Shown piece after piece: positions 35,487 through 44,271 of a stretch of 59,799 nt of DNA. Each line of letters begins with the position of its first letter. Position 1 is the stretch's first letter. The DNA comes from UBA1181 sp045617845 (lineage in GTDB: Bacteria > Bacteroidota > Bacteroidia > Bacteroidales > Paludibacteraceae), in assembly GCA_045617845.1 (NCBI GenBank), contig JAZLJL010000035.1:1-59799 (forward strand). Reading direction: 5' to 3'. The translations under genes and the position numbers were made by a program. The notes under the pieces were generated by a model. The model ran no database searches, had not been told where the DNA came from, and was given only the letters and a program-made list of their open reading frames with translations.

Positions 35487-37385
35487 TCATTTAGAGATCG
35501 TCAAGTAACTATTAGCCCTTGGAGCGACAATCTCCAATTCCTCACCACCAGAATATGTACCGTCGGATACGAATCCAGAGCTACCGACAGTCTCTCCGGA
35601 AAGTTTTCCTCCAAACTTATAAATATACGTTTCATTCTTGACCAACGGGAAGCCGAAGCATAACTTGTTAGTAAATTCCATCGCATTCGCAGACAATCCG
35701 TTGTGCGAGAACAAGGCCTTCCCACTTTCGTCAGTTATTTGTATAGGGGAATTATCATAATCAGGATCGAGGAAGGTACCATAAGTGGAATTTCTGAATC
35801 CCGAATTATGCTTATAGGCACCGACACCGATAAAGAGGCCGCCACAAGAACTGACAGGGCAAGAAAACGCACTGCTTTTGATTGAATAAGAAGAAATAAA
35901 TCCTCCGTTACAAATCAATCTTCCAGTCGTTTCAGGATCCATGATCACACCGTCATTAGACACACATTCGATAACAACAACCGCATCATCATTCACCTCC
36001 ACATTGCTATCCGTAATGACTCCGTAGGAACCGTCAGTATTACCATCGGAAAAGATTCTGACATCACAATCGTTAAAAAAGATATTCTTATCAGACTTCA
36101 CGACAGAGCAGACCTTCTTTTTCTCCACATTCATATAAGTGACATAAGAGAAAGAGGAAGAGGAATTAGTAAGCGCCATTTTAACGCCATTGTCGAAAAC
36201 CACGCCATTATCACCCGTAATGACACGGCCTCCAATAGCAGTCGAAGCGACCTTCATCTCATGGACACCTCCCAAGAATTTCACGTAACCATCCGCTTTA
36301 ATGGCAGTAGTATTTGTGACGCCATCTTCACTGATGTACACGGAAGCACCCGACAACGAACCATTGATAGAGCCATCCTTCACGACGACATCACCATCGA
36401 CCTTAATGAGGCGTCCGCCCTTAGCCGTGATGTCGAACGAAATCTCTCCGCCATTCATATAGAAGGCACCATGTTGAGCATCAATAATCGTATCGCCCTC
36501 CTCATCAATGAATTCGGACTCTATGTCAAACGCCTTCATCTCATCCACGGAAGAAGCGACAGTGATAGTACCTCCATCCAATTGGAAATAACCATTCGTC
36601 ACATTTAGTCCACCCCCATTCATATCAAGAGATCCTCCCGTCATCAAGAAGTAATCGTTGGTACGCACGCAGTCACCCAAGGAGGAAGAAACCTTAATCG
36701 AGCCACCGTTCACCACGATGTAGTCACCCGACTGAATAGCACGCTTTTGTTTAGCGTTCAATTCCAAAGAGCCTTTCGAATCCTCAAAAACGATTTGTCC
36801 CTTGCTTCTGACAACAGCGTTACAAGTATCTGTCGCCGAATCGGTCAGGACATTCTTCCCTTTCAAAATCACCGACATCGTCTTGCCGGAGAAAGAACGG
36901 ATTGGAGGCAACACCGACTTTGAAGTCAAAGTCAAGTTATCCATAATAACCTTGAACTTTCTTTCGGAATCGATGGAAAAACGGCCATTTGAAGAACTAC
37001 CGGATAGGACATAGACAATATCCTTATGGTAAGCACGGGAGATCACATCGACCTCCGCACCATTTGTCGAAATGGACACCAACTCCTCATACGGATTGAC
37101 ACACTTAACGGAATTATCCGAAAAGGTCACATAGACTGTGTCACGAGGAATCAACTCATCCGCATTAATAAAAGTCAAGCTATCCAGATTTGTGTAAAGA
37201 ATCTCGGATTTTTCCGAATCGATTTCAAATATCGCAAGTCCATTTTTTGTGAATTTCACGCTATCGACCTGTTCACAATTGGACGTAGAAGTTTTACCCG
37301 ACGACTTGTGGAAAAGCATCGTGTACTCCGCCCGTGCACAGAAGACAGAAAGAAAAGCACAAAATGTCAATACTTTTTTTTTCAT
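35487..37385 (-). CDS. Cthe_2159-like carbohydrate-binding beta-helix protein, secreted
   Basis: The protein has 632 residues with a signal peptide ending CARAEY. Residues ~20-72 form a short module shared with the small protein encoded just upstream. The rest resembles the Cthe_2159 carbohydrate-binding family: VDVISRAYHKDIVYVLSGSSSNG, KVIMDNLTLTSKSVLPPI, VILKGKNVLTD and repeated GSIKVSS- and GGEISF-type rungs of a right-handed beta-helix. Cthe_2159 itself binds polygalacturonic acid. I see no T9SS sorting domain at the C-terminus. Its start overlaps the upstream stop as ATGA, so translation is coupled. The ligand is unproven. Confidence 0.85.
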   Translation of the reverse strand: MKKKVLTFCAFLSVFCARAEYTMLFHKSSGKTSTSNCEQVDSVKFTKNGLAIFEIDSEKSEILYTNLDSLTFINADELIPRDTVYVTFSDNSVKCVNPYEELVSISTNGAEVDVISRAYHKDIVYVLSGSSSNGRFSIDSERKFKVIMDNLTLTSKSVLPPIRSFSGKTMSVILKGKNVLTDSATDTCNAVVRSKGQIVFEDSKGSLELNAKQKRAIQSGDYIVVNGGSIKVSSSLGDCVRTNDYFLMTGGSLDMNGGGLNVTNGYFQLDGGTITVASSVDEMKAFDIESEFIDEEGDTIIDAQHGAFYMNGGEISFDITAKGGRLIKVDGDVVVKDGSINGSLSGASVYISEDGVTNTTAIKADGYVKFLGGVHEMKVASTAIGGRVITGDNGVVFDNGVKMALTNSSSSFSYVTYMNVEKKKVCSVVKSDKNIFFNDCDVRIFSDGNTDGSYGVITDSNVEVNDDAVVVIECVSNDGVIMDPETTGRLICNGGFISSYSIKSSAFSCPVSSCGGLFIGVGAYKHNSGFRNSTYGTFLDPDYDNSPIQITDESGKALFSHNGLSANAMEFTNKLCFGFPLVKNETYIYKFGGKLSGETVGSSGFVSDGTYSGGEELEIVAPRANSYLTISK

Positions 37386-37858
37386 ATTTTATTAATTTTT
37401 ACAGACTTGCCCGACACGGATATCAGATACGAACCAGCAGGGAGAGTTGACAAATTCAAGCCCTCTTCCGAATAGGTGGCCGTCTTAACCAACGTACCAT
37501 TGGCAGCAAATATTGATACATTTTCACCAGCGTTCACACCAACCAAGAAAAGGACATCCTTCACTGGATTAGGGAAAGCGGTAAATTCCAAAGTGTTCGA
37601 AGCCTTATCCTCCACTTTAGTCGGAGAAGCCTTGAAAGTGATTTTACGGATTCCAGAAATATCAACCTTAATAGTTTCCGAGCCACTTTTCTCATTGATT
37701 AACATATCATTCTCAGAGAAGTACAATTTTCCGGACTCCTCGACCAAATAGTCTTTTGAAGAACCTGTCTTGTCTACTACAGAGATTGTTGTAGCGGCAT
37801 TAAGTGAGCTGCATAACATAGCCCCCATTGCCATTCCCAATAAAAAAATCTTCTTCAT
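37382..37858 (-). CDS. Small T9SS type A cargo protein
   Basis: The protein has 158 residues, with a signal peptide to about residue 21 (SSLNAAT). Residues ~22-76 are a module shared with the downstream protein (VVDKTGSSKDYLVEESGKLYF, then SGIRKITFK). Residues ~90-158 are a type A T9SS sorting domain: LEFTAFPNPVKDVLFL, VSIFAANGTLVKTATY, LNLSTLPAGSYLISVSGKSVKI. The protein is little more than module plus sorting signal. It should cross the outer membrane via T9SS and be attached or released. Its own function is unknown. A long non-coding leader lies upstream. Confidence 0.85.
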   Translation of the reverse strand: MKKIFLLGMAMGAMLCSSLNAATTISVVDKTGSSKDYLVEESGKLYFSENDMLINEKSGSETIKVDISGIRKITFKASPTKVEDKASNTLEFTAFPNPVKDVLFLVGVNAGENVSIFAANGTLVKTATYSEEGLNLSTLPAGSYLISVSGKSVKINKI

Positions 37859-37979
37859 ATCTAATCGTTTTTAATTTTTCATGATAAAAATTCCATCTCA
37901 AGCATATCAAACATTTTGCAAATGCAATGATACTCATTTTTTTTCATTCAAAGAAAAGAACTTTTAAATTTCGACAAAA

Positions 37980-38007
37980 GGTTGGCGCATTTCTCAATGG
38001 GCCAACC
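37980..38007 (-). other. Stem-loop in the leader
   Basis: Minus-strand stem GGTTGGC/GCCAACC plus inner CATT/AATG pairs with a four-base loop, followed by TTTTG. It could be a weak terminator (attenuator) or a leader structure before the 158-residue gene. Confidence 0.5.
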
Positions 38008-38165
38008 AAATAATAATATATAGAACAACACAATTTAGGGTCAATTAATAAAGGAGAGAGAACATCCAGTCCCTCTAAAAAGGATGGGGAATAACGGTCT
38101 TGCGGCGCATATTCCCGCCATATCAAATATAGGATAGGTCAAAACATCCCTTAAACACACGCTGG

Positions 38166-38198
38166 CAAAGATAGAGAAAGAGGATTCCTCTCTTCAAC
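38166..38198 (-). promoter_or_regulatory. Promoter reading into the leader of the T9SS pair
   Basis: On the minus strand, GTTG (38198-38195), 21 bases, then TATCTTTG (38173-38166), an exact -7 box. A second exact -7 box, TATATTTG, lies at 38131-38124. Confidence 0.6.
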
Positions 38199-38240
38199 AT
38201 ATTCAACCAACAACCATAGTTTTTCAACCAAAAAGGACGA

Positions 38241-41222
38241 TTAACTGAACAATCGGTTTATCATTTCCAGATCCACATCCGCGAACGGATTATTTGAATT
38301 GACGAACATATCAGAAAGTTGGGACTTTTCAGCCTGCATGACACGTATTTTTTCCTCCACCGTATCTTTAGAGATAAAACGATAGACAAACACAGTCTTG
38401 TCCTGTCCTATTCTATGGGCGCGGTCGACAGCCTGCATTTCAGCCGCCGGGTTCCACCACGGGTCCAAGATGAAGACATAATCCGCCGCCATCAGGTTCA
38501 AGCCAACGCCTCCCGCCTTCAAGGAAATCAAAAAGCAAACGACAGACGGATCATTTTGGAACTTCGCCACTTCCCGATCCCTATGTTGTGTCTCACCCGT
38601 CAACATAACATAAGGGACATCCTCCTTGTCCAAATGCTCCCGCAACAATTCCAGATGCCGCACAAAAGAGGAAAACACCAAAACCTTATGGCCCTCCGCC
38701 TTTAAGTTATGGATGCGGCGCACCACTTCGTCCATCTTTTCCGACTCCACAAGGCTATCGTCGAACACCAATCTAGGATGGTTAGATAATTCGCGCAACC
38801 TAGTCAACGAGGACAAAGCTAGAATAGAATTCTTGTTGATGCCGGACTCCGAAATCATGGACATCAAACTATTCCTAACCATTGATTTCTCCCGCTCGTA
38901 CAAATCCTTATGTTCCTCGTTCAAGTCACAATAAACGACTTGCTCCACCACAGGAGGCAAATCTTTCGCCACCTCCTCCTTAGTACGACGCAGAAGGAAA
39001 GGTTTAATCAACATCTTCAGTTTATCCGTCCTATCCTCATTCCCATGCTTTACAATAGGGGTGACATACACCTTACGGAAAGATTCAGCGCTTCCCAACA
39101 AACCATGGTTCGCCATGTTCATCTGAGCCCAAAGATCCTCCAAGGAATTTTCTATCGGAGTACCCGACATACAGAAAAAATGTTTGGCGTCCAACTTCAT
39201 GGCCGCCTTATAAGCTTGGGATGAAGCGTTTTTGACATATTGGCTCTCGTCCATCACCACACATTCGAAATGGTAATTCTTCAAGCTATCGATATCCCTA
39301 CGGAGCAAACCGTAAGTAGTGAAAACTAAATTATAACGGTCGAAAGTACGGCATAAGGCATCCGACGAAACACGTTTTCCGCCCACATACATCAAATGGG
39401 AAAGAGACGGTGCGAACTTATTCTTCTCGTTCACCCAATTGAAGAGCAAAGAGGTAGGCAAGACAACCAACGACGCCGATTTACGTTTAGCACGAGGTTC
39501 CGCACTTTGGGGAGAGACAGGAACCTCATACAGAGGCTGGTCGAACAAAGACGGCTGAGCCGATTCGTAGGGCCAAGGAGAACCAGCAGGTTGCGCATTC
39601 TCGGAAGTAACGACATCCTTAGAATCAGAAGAATAGACTTTCAAGAAAAAGGCCAAGAACTGGAGAGTCTTACCCAGACCCATATCATCCGCCAAACAAC
39701 CACCAAATCCATTTTCATACAAGCCGACAATCCAAGAATATCCGACATGCTGATAATCTCGCAGTTGCGCATTCAAATTCACAGGCACGTCCAATTTTTT
39801 CTCCAATAATCCACGGAAACGCCTAACAGGCTCTTGCACGTTAGACTCAAACATTCCGACATAACATTTCCGCAAATTGAGGATTTCGGAATCAGGATCC
39901 TGTATTTCCGCATAGAGGAAGAAATCCGCATATTGCGCGAACCAAGCCTCTGGTATGATAAAAACCTGACCTGAAGGCAAGCGGTACTCGCGGTCACCGT
40001 CAATAATATTTTGGCGCAAGAAAGCAAACGGGAACGACACATCCCCCACCCTCACGACAGCATGGATATCAAACCAATCGTGTGAATTGTCATCCTTCAC
40101 GTCAAAGAGAAGCGAAGGCGCCTCCAAGACGAATTCAGGCACATCCAATTTTTGGACAATCTTGAATTCGGAGAGTTCATGTTTATGTTTAACTAAGAAA
40201 TCGACCGTATCATAAAGAGACCGGCTCCTATCCATTTCATTACGTTCGGAGACATAATAGCAAGAATTGACAGGAACAAGCCCCATTTCGATCAATTTAG
40301 AGGCATAATGTTTCTCCAGCGCGCCATCCCGCTCGAAAACGGAGAATTTGAAATCATCGGCACCTGACAAAGAGACAAACCTCTTCTTAGGCGAATCCAA
40401 AGGGAAAGAAGAGCCATCATAGTCGAAGCTCAAGCTAATGGCCGTCCGAAGGGAAAGGTCCTCCATTAAAGCCAAAATCGGACGAGGAACGATATTCCGA
40501 TGTTCCACGACAAAACCATGAGCATCGACATCCTCCTTCTCCAACGTGGGCAAAACGAACGATTTCATATAAGACGGCACGGTACGGAGCTGCACATCCA
40601 CACCCTCTTTGTCCGTAAACGGCAAAAGACGTTTATAGTTCATGGATTCGAAAATGCACAATTGCTTAGCGCACACCAGGCAGCAAGGTTCGGAAGAGAG
40701 AACAATGTTCTTTTTCCTAAATGACCTAAAATGGACTTCTTCAGAGCCAGAAAAGACCTTCAACGAATAAGAGAGTTTCTCGGGTCCCAAATCAAAAGAT
40801 GGGACAGGGCGGGCCAAAGAAGGCAAGACCTTCACCCTATCCGACTTATAGACACCCGAAAAATTCTTTTCACGCAGATAAACAGGAATATCGGAGCCCA
40901 AGAGTAGTTCGGCCACCGCATAGTTATTCTTCTCAATAAAAGGAATGACCTGCGGATAAGCGTTTTTATTGAGGAGAAATTTATTTTGGAATTCAGAAAC
41001 AGACATCTTTTCCTTGACGAAGATTCGCATGACGAACTGCTCAGAATATTTCGAACAAAGGCGGACGATTTTTGTCTCCCGTTCCGAAAGTCCTTCCAAC
41101 GGGAAGTCATCGCCACCCAGACGAAGACAGGACAATGTCTCGGACTGAGATTCGTCAGCCAAGATACAAGGTTGGAACCTATACCCCCACAACCTATGTT
41201 CAGAAATAACAATCGCAAACAT
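38241..41222 (-). CDS. SNF2 family ATP-dependent helicase-like protein
   Basis: The protein has 993 residues from the ATG at 41222; a GTG at 41270 would put the start in the prs terminator. The N-terminal 480 residues are a poorly known region typical of bacterial SNF2 proteins. The motor domain has motif I DDMGLGKTLQ, motif II VMDESQYVKN (DESQ rather than DEAH), SGTPIENSLEDLW (motif III region), then the second RecA-like domain with SLKAGGVGLNLMAADYVFILDPWWNPAAEMQAVDRAHRIGQ. Such proteins move along DNA and displace bound proteins, including RNA polymerase (as RapA does). The exact role is unknown. Confidence 0.92.
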   Translation of the reverse strand: MFAIVISEHRLWGYRFQPCILADESQSETLSCLRLGGDDFPLEGLSERETKIVRLCSKYSEQFVMRIFVKEKMSVSEFQNKFLLNKNAYPQVIPFIEKNNYAVAELLLGSDIPVYLREKNFSGVYKSDRVKVLPSLARPVPSFDLGPEKLSYSLKVFSGSEEVHFRSFRKKNIVLSSEPCCLVCAKQLCIFESMNYKRLLPFTDKEGVDVQLRTVPSYMKSFVLPTLEKEDVDAHGFVVEHRNIVPRPILALMEDLSLRTAISLSFDYDGSSFPLDSPKKRFVSLSGADDFKFSVFERDGALEKHYASKLIEMGLVPVNSCYYVSERNEMDRSRSLYDTVDFLVKHKHELSEFKIVQKLDVPEFVLEAPSLLFDVKDDNSHDWFDIHAVVRVGDVSFPFAFLRQNIIDGDREYRLPSGQVFIIPEAWFAQYADFFLYAEIQDPDSEILNLRKCYVGMFESNVQEPVRRFRGLLEKKLDVPVNLNAQLRDYQHVGYSWIVGLYENGFGGCLADDMGLGKTLQFLAFFLKVYSSDSKDVVTSENAQPAGSPWPYESAQPSLFDQPLYEVPVSPQSAEPRAKRKSASLVVLPTSLLFNWVNEKNKFAPSLSHLMYVGGKRVSSDALCRTFDRYNLVFTTYGLLRRDIDSLKNYHFECVVMDESQYVKNASSQAYKAAMKLDAKHFFCMSGTPIENSLEDLWAQMNMANHGLLGSAESFRKVYVTPIVKHGNEDRTDKLKMLIKPFLLRRTKEEVAKDLPPVVEQVVYCDLNEEHKDLYEREKSMVRNSLMSMISESGINKNSILALSSLTRLRELSNHPRLVFDDSLVESEKMDEVVRRIHNLKAEGHKVLVFSSFVRHLELLREHLDKEDVPYVMLTGETQHRDREVAKFQNDPSVVCFLISLKAGGVGLNLMAADYVFILDPWWNPAAEMQAVDRAHRIGQDKTVFVYRFISKDTVEEKIRVMQAEKSQLSDMFVNSNNPFADVDLEMINRLFS

Positions 41223-41235
41223 CTTTAGAAAAGAC

Positions 41236-41267
41236 AAAAAGGGCTGGTAACCACAAAGTCCCAGCCC
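41236..41267 (-). terminator. Intrinsic terminator after prs
   Basis: Minus-strand stem GGGCTGG/CCAGCCC (arms at 41261-41267 and 41241-41247) with a 13-base loop, followed by five T and a T-rich stretch. It lies between the prs stop (41285) and the SNF2 start (41222). Confidence 0.85.
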
Positions 41268-41284
41268 CACACTACTGAAGAAAC

Positions 41285-42226
41285 TTATTTAGTCAAATAA
41301 TTTTCACTAATAGAACGATTGTCCATCACACGTTGGATAGTATCCGCGAAGAGCGGAGCGATAGACAAGATATGAGCTTTCTTGCAGCTCTTGTGGAAAG
41401 GAATAGAGTTAGTGAAGATAATCTCCTCCAAGCTAGACTCATCCACACGGGTACTAGCAGGATCAGACATCACGGCGTGAGAAACAGCGGCGCGAACAGA
41501 AAGAGCGCCAGCGTTAGACATGATGCCAGCAGCCTTAGTCAAAGTACCTGCAGTATCCACCATATCATCAAGGATGATAACATTCTTACCTCTAACGTCA
41601 CCGATGATAGTCATCTCGCTGACAACGTTAGCCTTCTCTCTACTCTTGTGGCAAAGCACCATTGGGCAACCCAAATACTTAGAGTAAGCGTTAGCTCTCT
41701 TGGAACCGCCGACGTCAGGAGAAGCGATGACAAGATTTTCGAGGTTCATGGATTGGATATATGGCAAGAACACCGTAGAAGCATACAAATGGTCAACAGG
41801 CACATTGAAGAAACCTTGGATTTGGTCAGCATGGAGATCCATCGTGATCAAACGGTCGATACCTGCTACTGTCAACATATCTGCCACCAATTTAGCGCCA
41901 ATAGCCACACGTGGTTTATCCTTACGATCTTGGCGAGCCCAACCGAAATAAGGGATTACAGCAATAATTTTGTATGCGGAAGCTCTCTTAGCGGCATCAA
42001 TCATCAAAAGCAACTCCATCAAATTATCCGCAGTAGGAACAGTAGACTGAACCAAGAAAACGTAGTGACCGCGTACAGACTCCTCATAAGAGATTCCGAA
42101 CTCACCATCTGCAAATTTCTGCAAATTGATTTTACCTAATTCGCAACCTAAACAGTTGCATATTTCTTCCGCCAAATACTTCGTATTGGATCCGGCGAAA
42201 ACCGAAAAAGGATGTTGACTGTCCAT
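41285..42226 (-). CDS. prs: Ribose-phosphate pyrophosphokinase
   Basis: The protein has 313 residues, the usual length. It makes PRPP from ribose 5-phosphate and ATP for nucleotide, His and Trp synthesis. Visible features are FADGEFGISYEESVRG, YFGWARQDRKDKPR (ATP site), RLITMDLHADQIQGFF (metal-binding signature) and NVIILDDMVDTAGTLTKAA (PRPP loop). It starts 87 bases after the MBOAT stop with no clear terminator between them, and has its own terminator behind it. Confidence 0.97.
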   Translation of the reverse strand: MDSQHPFSVFAGSNTKYLAEEICNCLGCELGKINLQKFADGEFGISYEESVRGHYVFLVQSTVPTADNLMELLLMIDAAKRASAYKIIAVIPYFGWARQDRKDKPRVAIGAKLVADMLTVAGIDRLITMDLHADQIQGFFNVPVDHLYASTVFLPYIQSMNLENLVIASPDVGGSKRANAYSKYLGCPMVLCHKSREKANVVSEMTIIGDVRGKNVIILDDMVDTAGTLTKAAGIMSNAGALSVRAAVSHAVMSDPASTRVDESSLEEIIFTNSIPFHKSCKKAHILSIAPLFADTIQRVMDNRSISENYLTK

Positions 42227-42313
42227 TATTACTCTATTAACTGAATATTTTGTTGTAAGCGCGAAATTAATACAAATTCACGAACTTTGTGCTAAATAAC
42301 ATAAAAATTCAAC

Positions 42314-44266
42314 CTAAAATTGGAAATAAATAAACTTCTGCAAGTCTGCCGTAATAAACTGATAAATGATGAAAACAGCAATCACCACCACCACAGCCAT
42401 CCAAGGGAGAGGCATCAACGCGAACCAAAGTCTATAACGGCGTTTGAAGTGTTCAGGCAACCAATGGACGATCATACCGAATATAATAAGGAGGAATACA
42501 TAACGATATTCCCAGACCATATTCGGGATGACGGCCGTATTCCACTTCGTACCAATTTGAGTGACCATATCTTTAGCAGTTGTCCAAGCCTGTTCATTAG
42601 CCTGAGCGGGATCCAAGTTAGAGCCGGCGCGGAAAAACAAACGGGTCCACGTGATAAACACGAAAGTCTGCAAGACCGCCCATGCCGTAGCCAAAGGCTT
42701 CAACTCAGCGGTTCCCTCGAAGAAATGGTAACACATCCTCAAGAACGAACCGATGGCGATGACGCCCATCCAAATCACCGCTATGTTCCAAATCGGAGCC
42801 GGGAAGAACTTCGCCAAAACGAAAAAGATAGCGGCGATGAGCAAAGAAACCCAAGAGCGAACGTAGACGTTCATATCCTTCCAGAAGCGGAAAATGATCA
42901 TACCGATACCATTCAATCCACCCCAAATCATAAAGTTCCAACTAGCGCCATGCCAAAGTCCACCTAAAAGCATGGTGTTCAAGCGGTTCATGTTCGAAGT
43001 GAGATTTTTCTTCTTCTCCGGATACTTATAGCAATTGATAGTCACGATGAGAGCGATGGTAAGCACCACGACAGCCACCCAAATGCTACCGGAAAGGATC
43101 ATACCCACCAAGGATATGGTGATGATACACGCATAGGTTCCGAACGAAGCGGTACGGTTACCACCCAACGGGATGTAGAGGTAATCCTGCAACCACTTGG
43201 ACAAAGAGATGTGCCAACGTTTCCAGAATTCGCCCGGATTGGTAGCCTTATAAGGCGAATTGAAGTTCTTCGGCAAATAGAATCCCATCAGCATGGCTAG
43301 TCCGATGGCAATATCGGTGTAACCGGAAAAGTCGGTATAGACCTGCAAAGAGTAGCCGAACAAAGCGGCGAAGTTCTCAAAGCCTGAATACATCGTCGGA
43401 TTCTCAAAGACGCGGTCGATGAAATTGACCGCGATATAGTCACTTAGAATGATTTTCTTGGCCATACCATTCAGAATCCAGAACATGGCGATTCCGAACA
43501 TTCGTCTCGACAAGAAATACTTTTTGTACAATTGGGGGATAAAGGTACTGGCGCGGACAATCGGGCCAGCGACCAGCTGAGGGAAGAACGTCACGTAAAA
43601 GCCAAAGTTGAGCACATTCTTCACTGGCTCCACCCTCTCGCGGAAGATATCCATCAAATAACTGATACACTGGAAGGTAAAGAATGAAATACCCACAGGA
43701 AGCAAAATTCTGTCCACCGTGAAATATGGTTTATCCGGAGAAGCCGGGTCCCCCAATGTGGAGAAAATGGAAGGATGGTCCTTCAAGAATTCGTTACCAA
43801 TCATAGAGAAAACATTCCTCACCTCGATATGGGCACCGAAGAGGTTCTGCATCATATCCGCGAAGAAATAGGCATACTTGAAATAACAGAGAGTTGCGAG
43901 GTTGACAATCAAACCGAAGATAAGCCAAGCCGTCCGCCCCCCTTTCTTCGCTCGGAAGATTAAAAAGCCATCGAGATAATTGAACAACGTGGCAAAAACC
44001 AGGATTAGAGTAAACCATCCGCTTGTCTTATAATAGAAAAGCACACTGACGAAAAACAAGAAAGTATTTCTAAGGAGTACCTTACTATGTATCAACGAGA
44101 ATACAGCGAAAACGCACACAAAAAAGATCCAGAATTGCAGTTGCGTAAAGAGCAAAGGATTGTTTTCGTCAAAAGAGAAGACACCTTTAAGAAACTCAAC
44201 CAACAGACCCAACGACCCATCTAATCTTTCAGGAATCTGCGAGAATATGTTTAAAATAAAATTCAT
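42314..44266 (-). CDS. MBOAT family O-acyltransferase (AlgI/DltB type)
   Basis: The protein has 650 residues and about 12 membrane helices. The N-terminal half resembles AlgI: LLPVGISFFTFQCISYLMDIFRERVEP, FFPQLVAGPIVRASTFIPQL. GEFWKRWHISLSKWLQDYLYIPLGGNR follows, and the catalytic His lies near residue 441 in LGGLWHGASWNFMIWGGLNG. Such proteins pass acetyl groups from the cytosol to the periplasm or outer surface for O-acetylation of polysaccharides. The two SGNH proteins directly upstream are the likely transfer partners, like AlgJ/AlgX or PatB. The acetylated polymer is unknown, but the polysaccharide of this strain is a candidate. Confidence 0.94.
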   Translation of the reverse strand: MNFILNIFSQIPERLDGSLGLLVEFLKGVFSFDENNPLLFTQLQFWIFFVCVFAVFSLIHSKVLLRNTFLFFVSVLFYYKTSGWFTLILVFATLFNYLDGFLIFRAKKGGRTAWLIFGLIVNLATLCYFKYAYFFADMMQNLFGAHIEVRNVFSMIGNEFLKDHPSIFSTLGDPASPDKPYFTVDRILLPVGISFFTFQCISYLMDIFRERVEPVKNVLNFGFYVTFFPQLVAGPIVRASTFIPQLYKKYFLSRRMFGIAMFWILNGMAKKIILSDYIAVNFIDRVFENPTMYSGFENFAALFGYSLQVYTDFSGYTDIAIGLAMLMGFYLPKNFNSPYKATNPGEFWKRWHISLSKWLQDYLYIPLGGNRTASFGTYACIITISLVGMILSGSIWVAVVVLTIALIVTINCYKYPEKKKNLTSNMNRLNTMLLGGLWHGASWNFMIWGGLNGIGMIIFRFWKDMNVYVRSWVSLLIAAIFFVLAKFFPAPIWNIAVIWMGVIAIGSFLRMCYHFFEGTAELKPLATAWAVLQTFVFITWTRLFFRAGSNLDPAQANEQAWTTAKDMVTQIGTKWNTAVIPNMVWEYRYVFLLIIFGMIVHWLPEHFKRRYRLWFALMPLPWMAVVVVIAVFIIYQFITADLQKFIYFQF

Positions 44267-44271
44267 ATCAA

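Larger units (their letters stand above)
37859..38240 (-). other. Long putative leader upstream of the T9SS pair
   Basis: 382 bases without a convincing gene. It contains two exact -7 boxes on the minus strand (38166-38173 and 38124-38131) and a hairpin (arms 37980-37986 and 38001-38007). If the upstream promoter drives the T9SS pair, the leader would be about 300 bases. A 60-codon reading frame at 37944-38126 shows no recognisable protein features. Confidence 0.5.

Noticed and set aside
37944..38126. 60-codon minus-strand frame in the leader of the T9SS pair
   Set aside because: No signal, no recognisable domain, and it overlaps the hairpin. Kept only as part of the leader; it could still be a leader peptide.
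34898..41267. Possible defence island (Vsr plus SNF2 helicase nearby)
   Set aside because: The two genes are separated by a secreted-protein pair and terminators. No nuclease, methylase or other defence partner is adjacent to the SNF2 gene, so a defence role is not supported.
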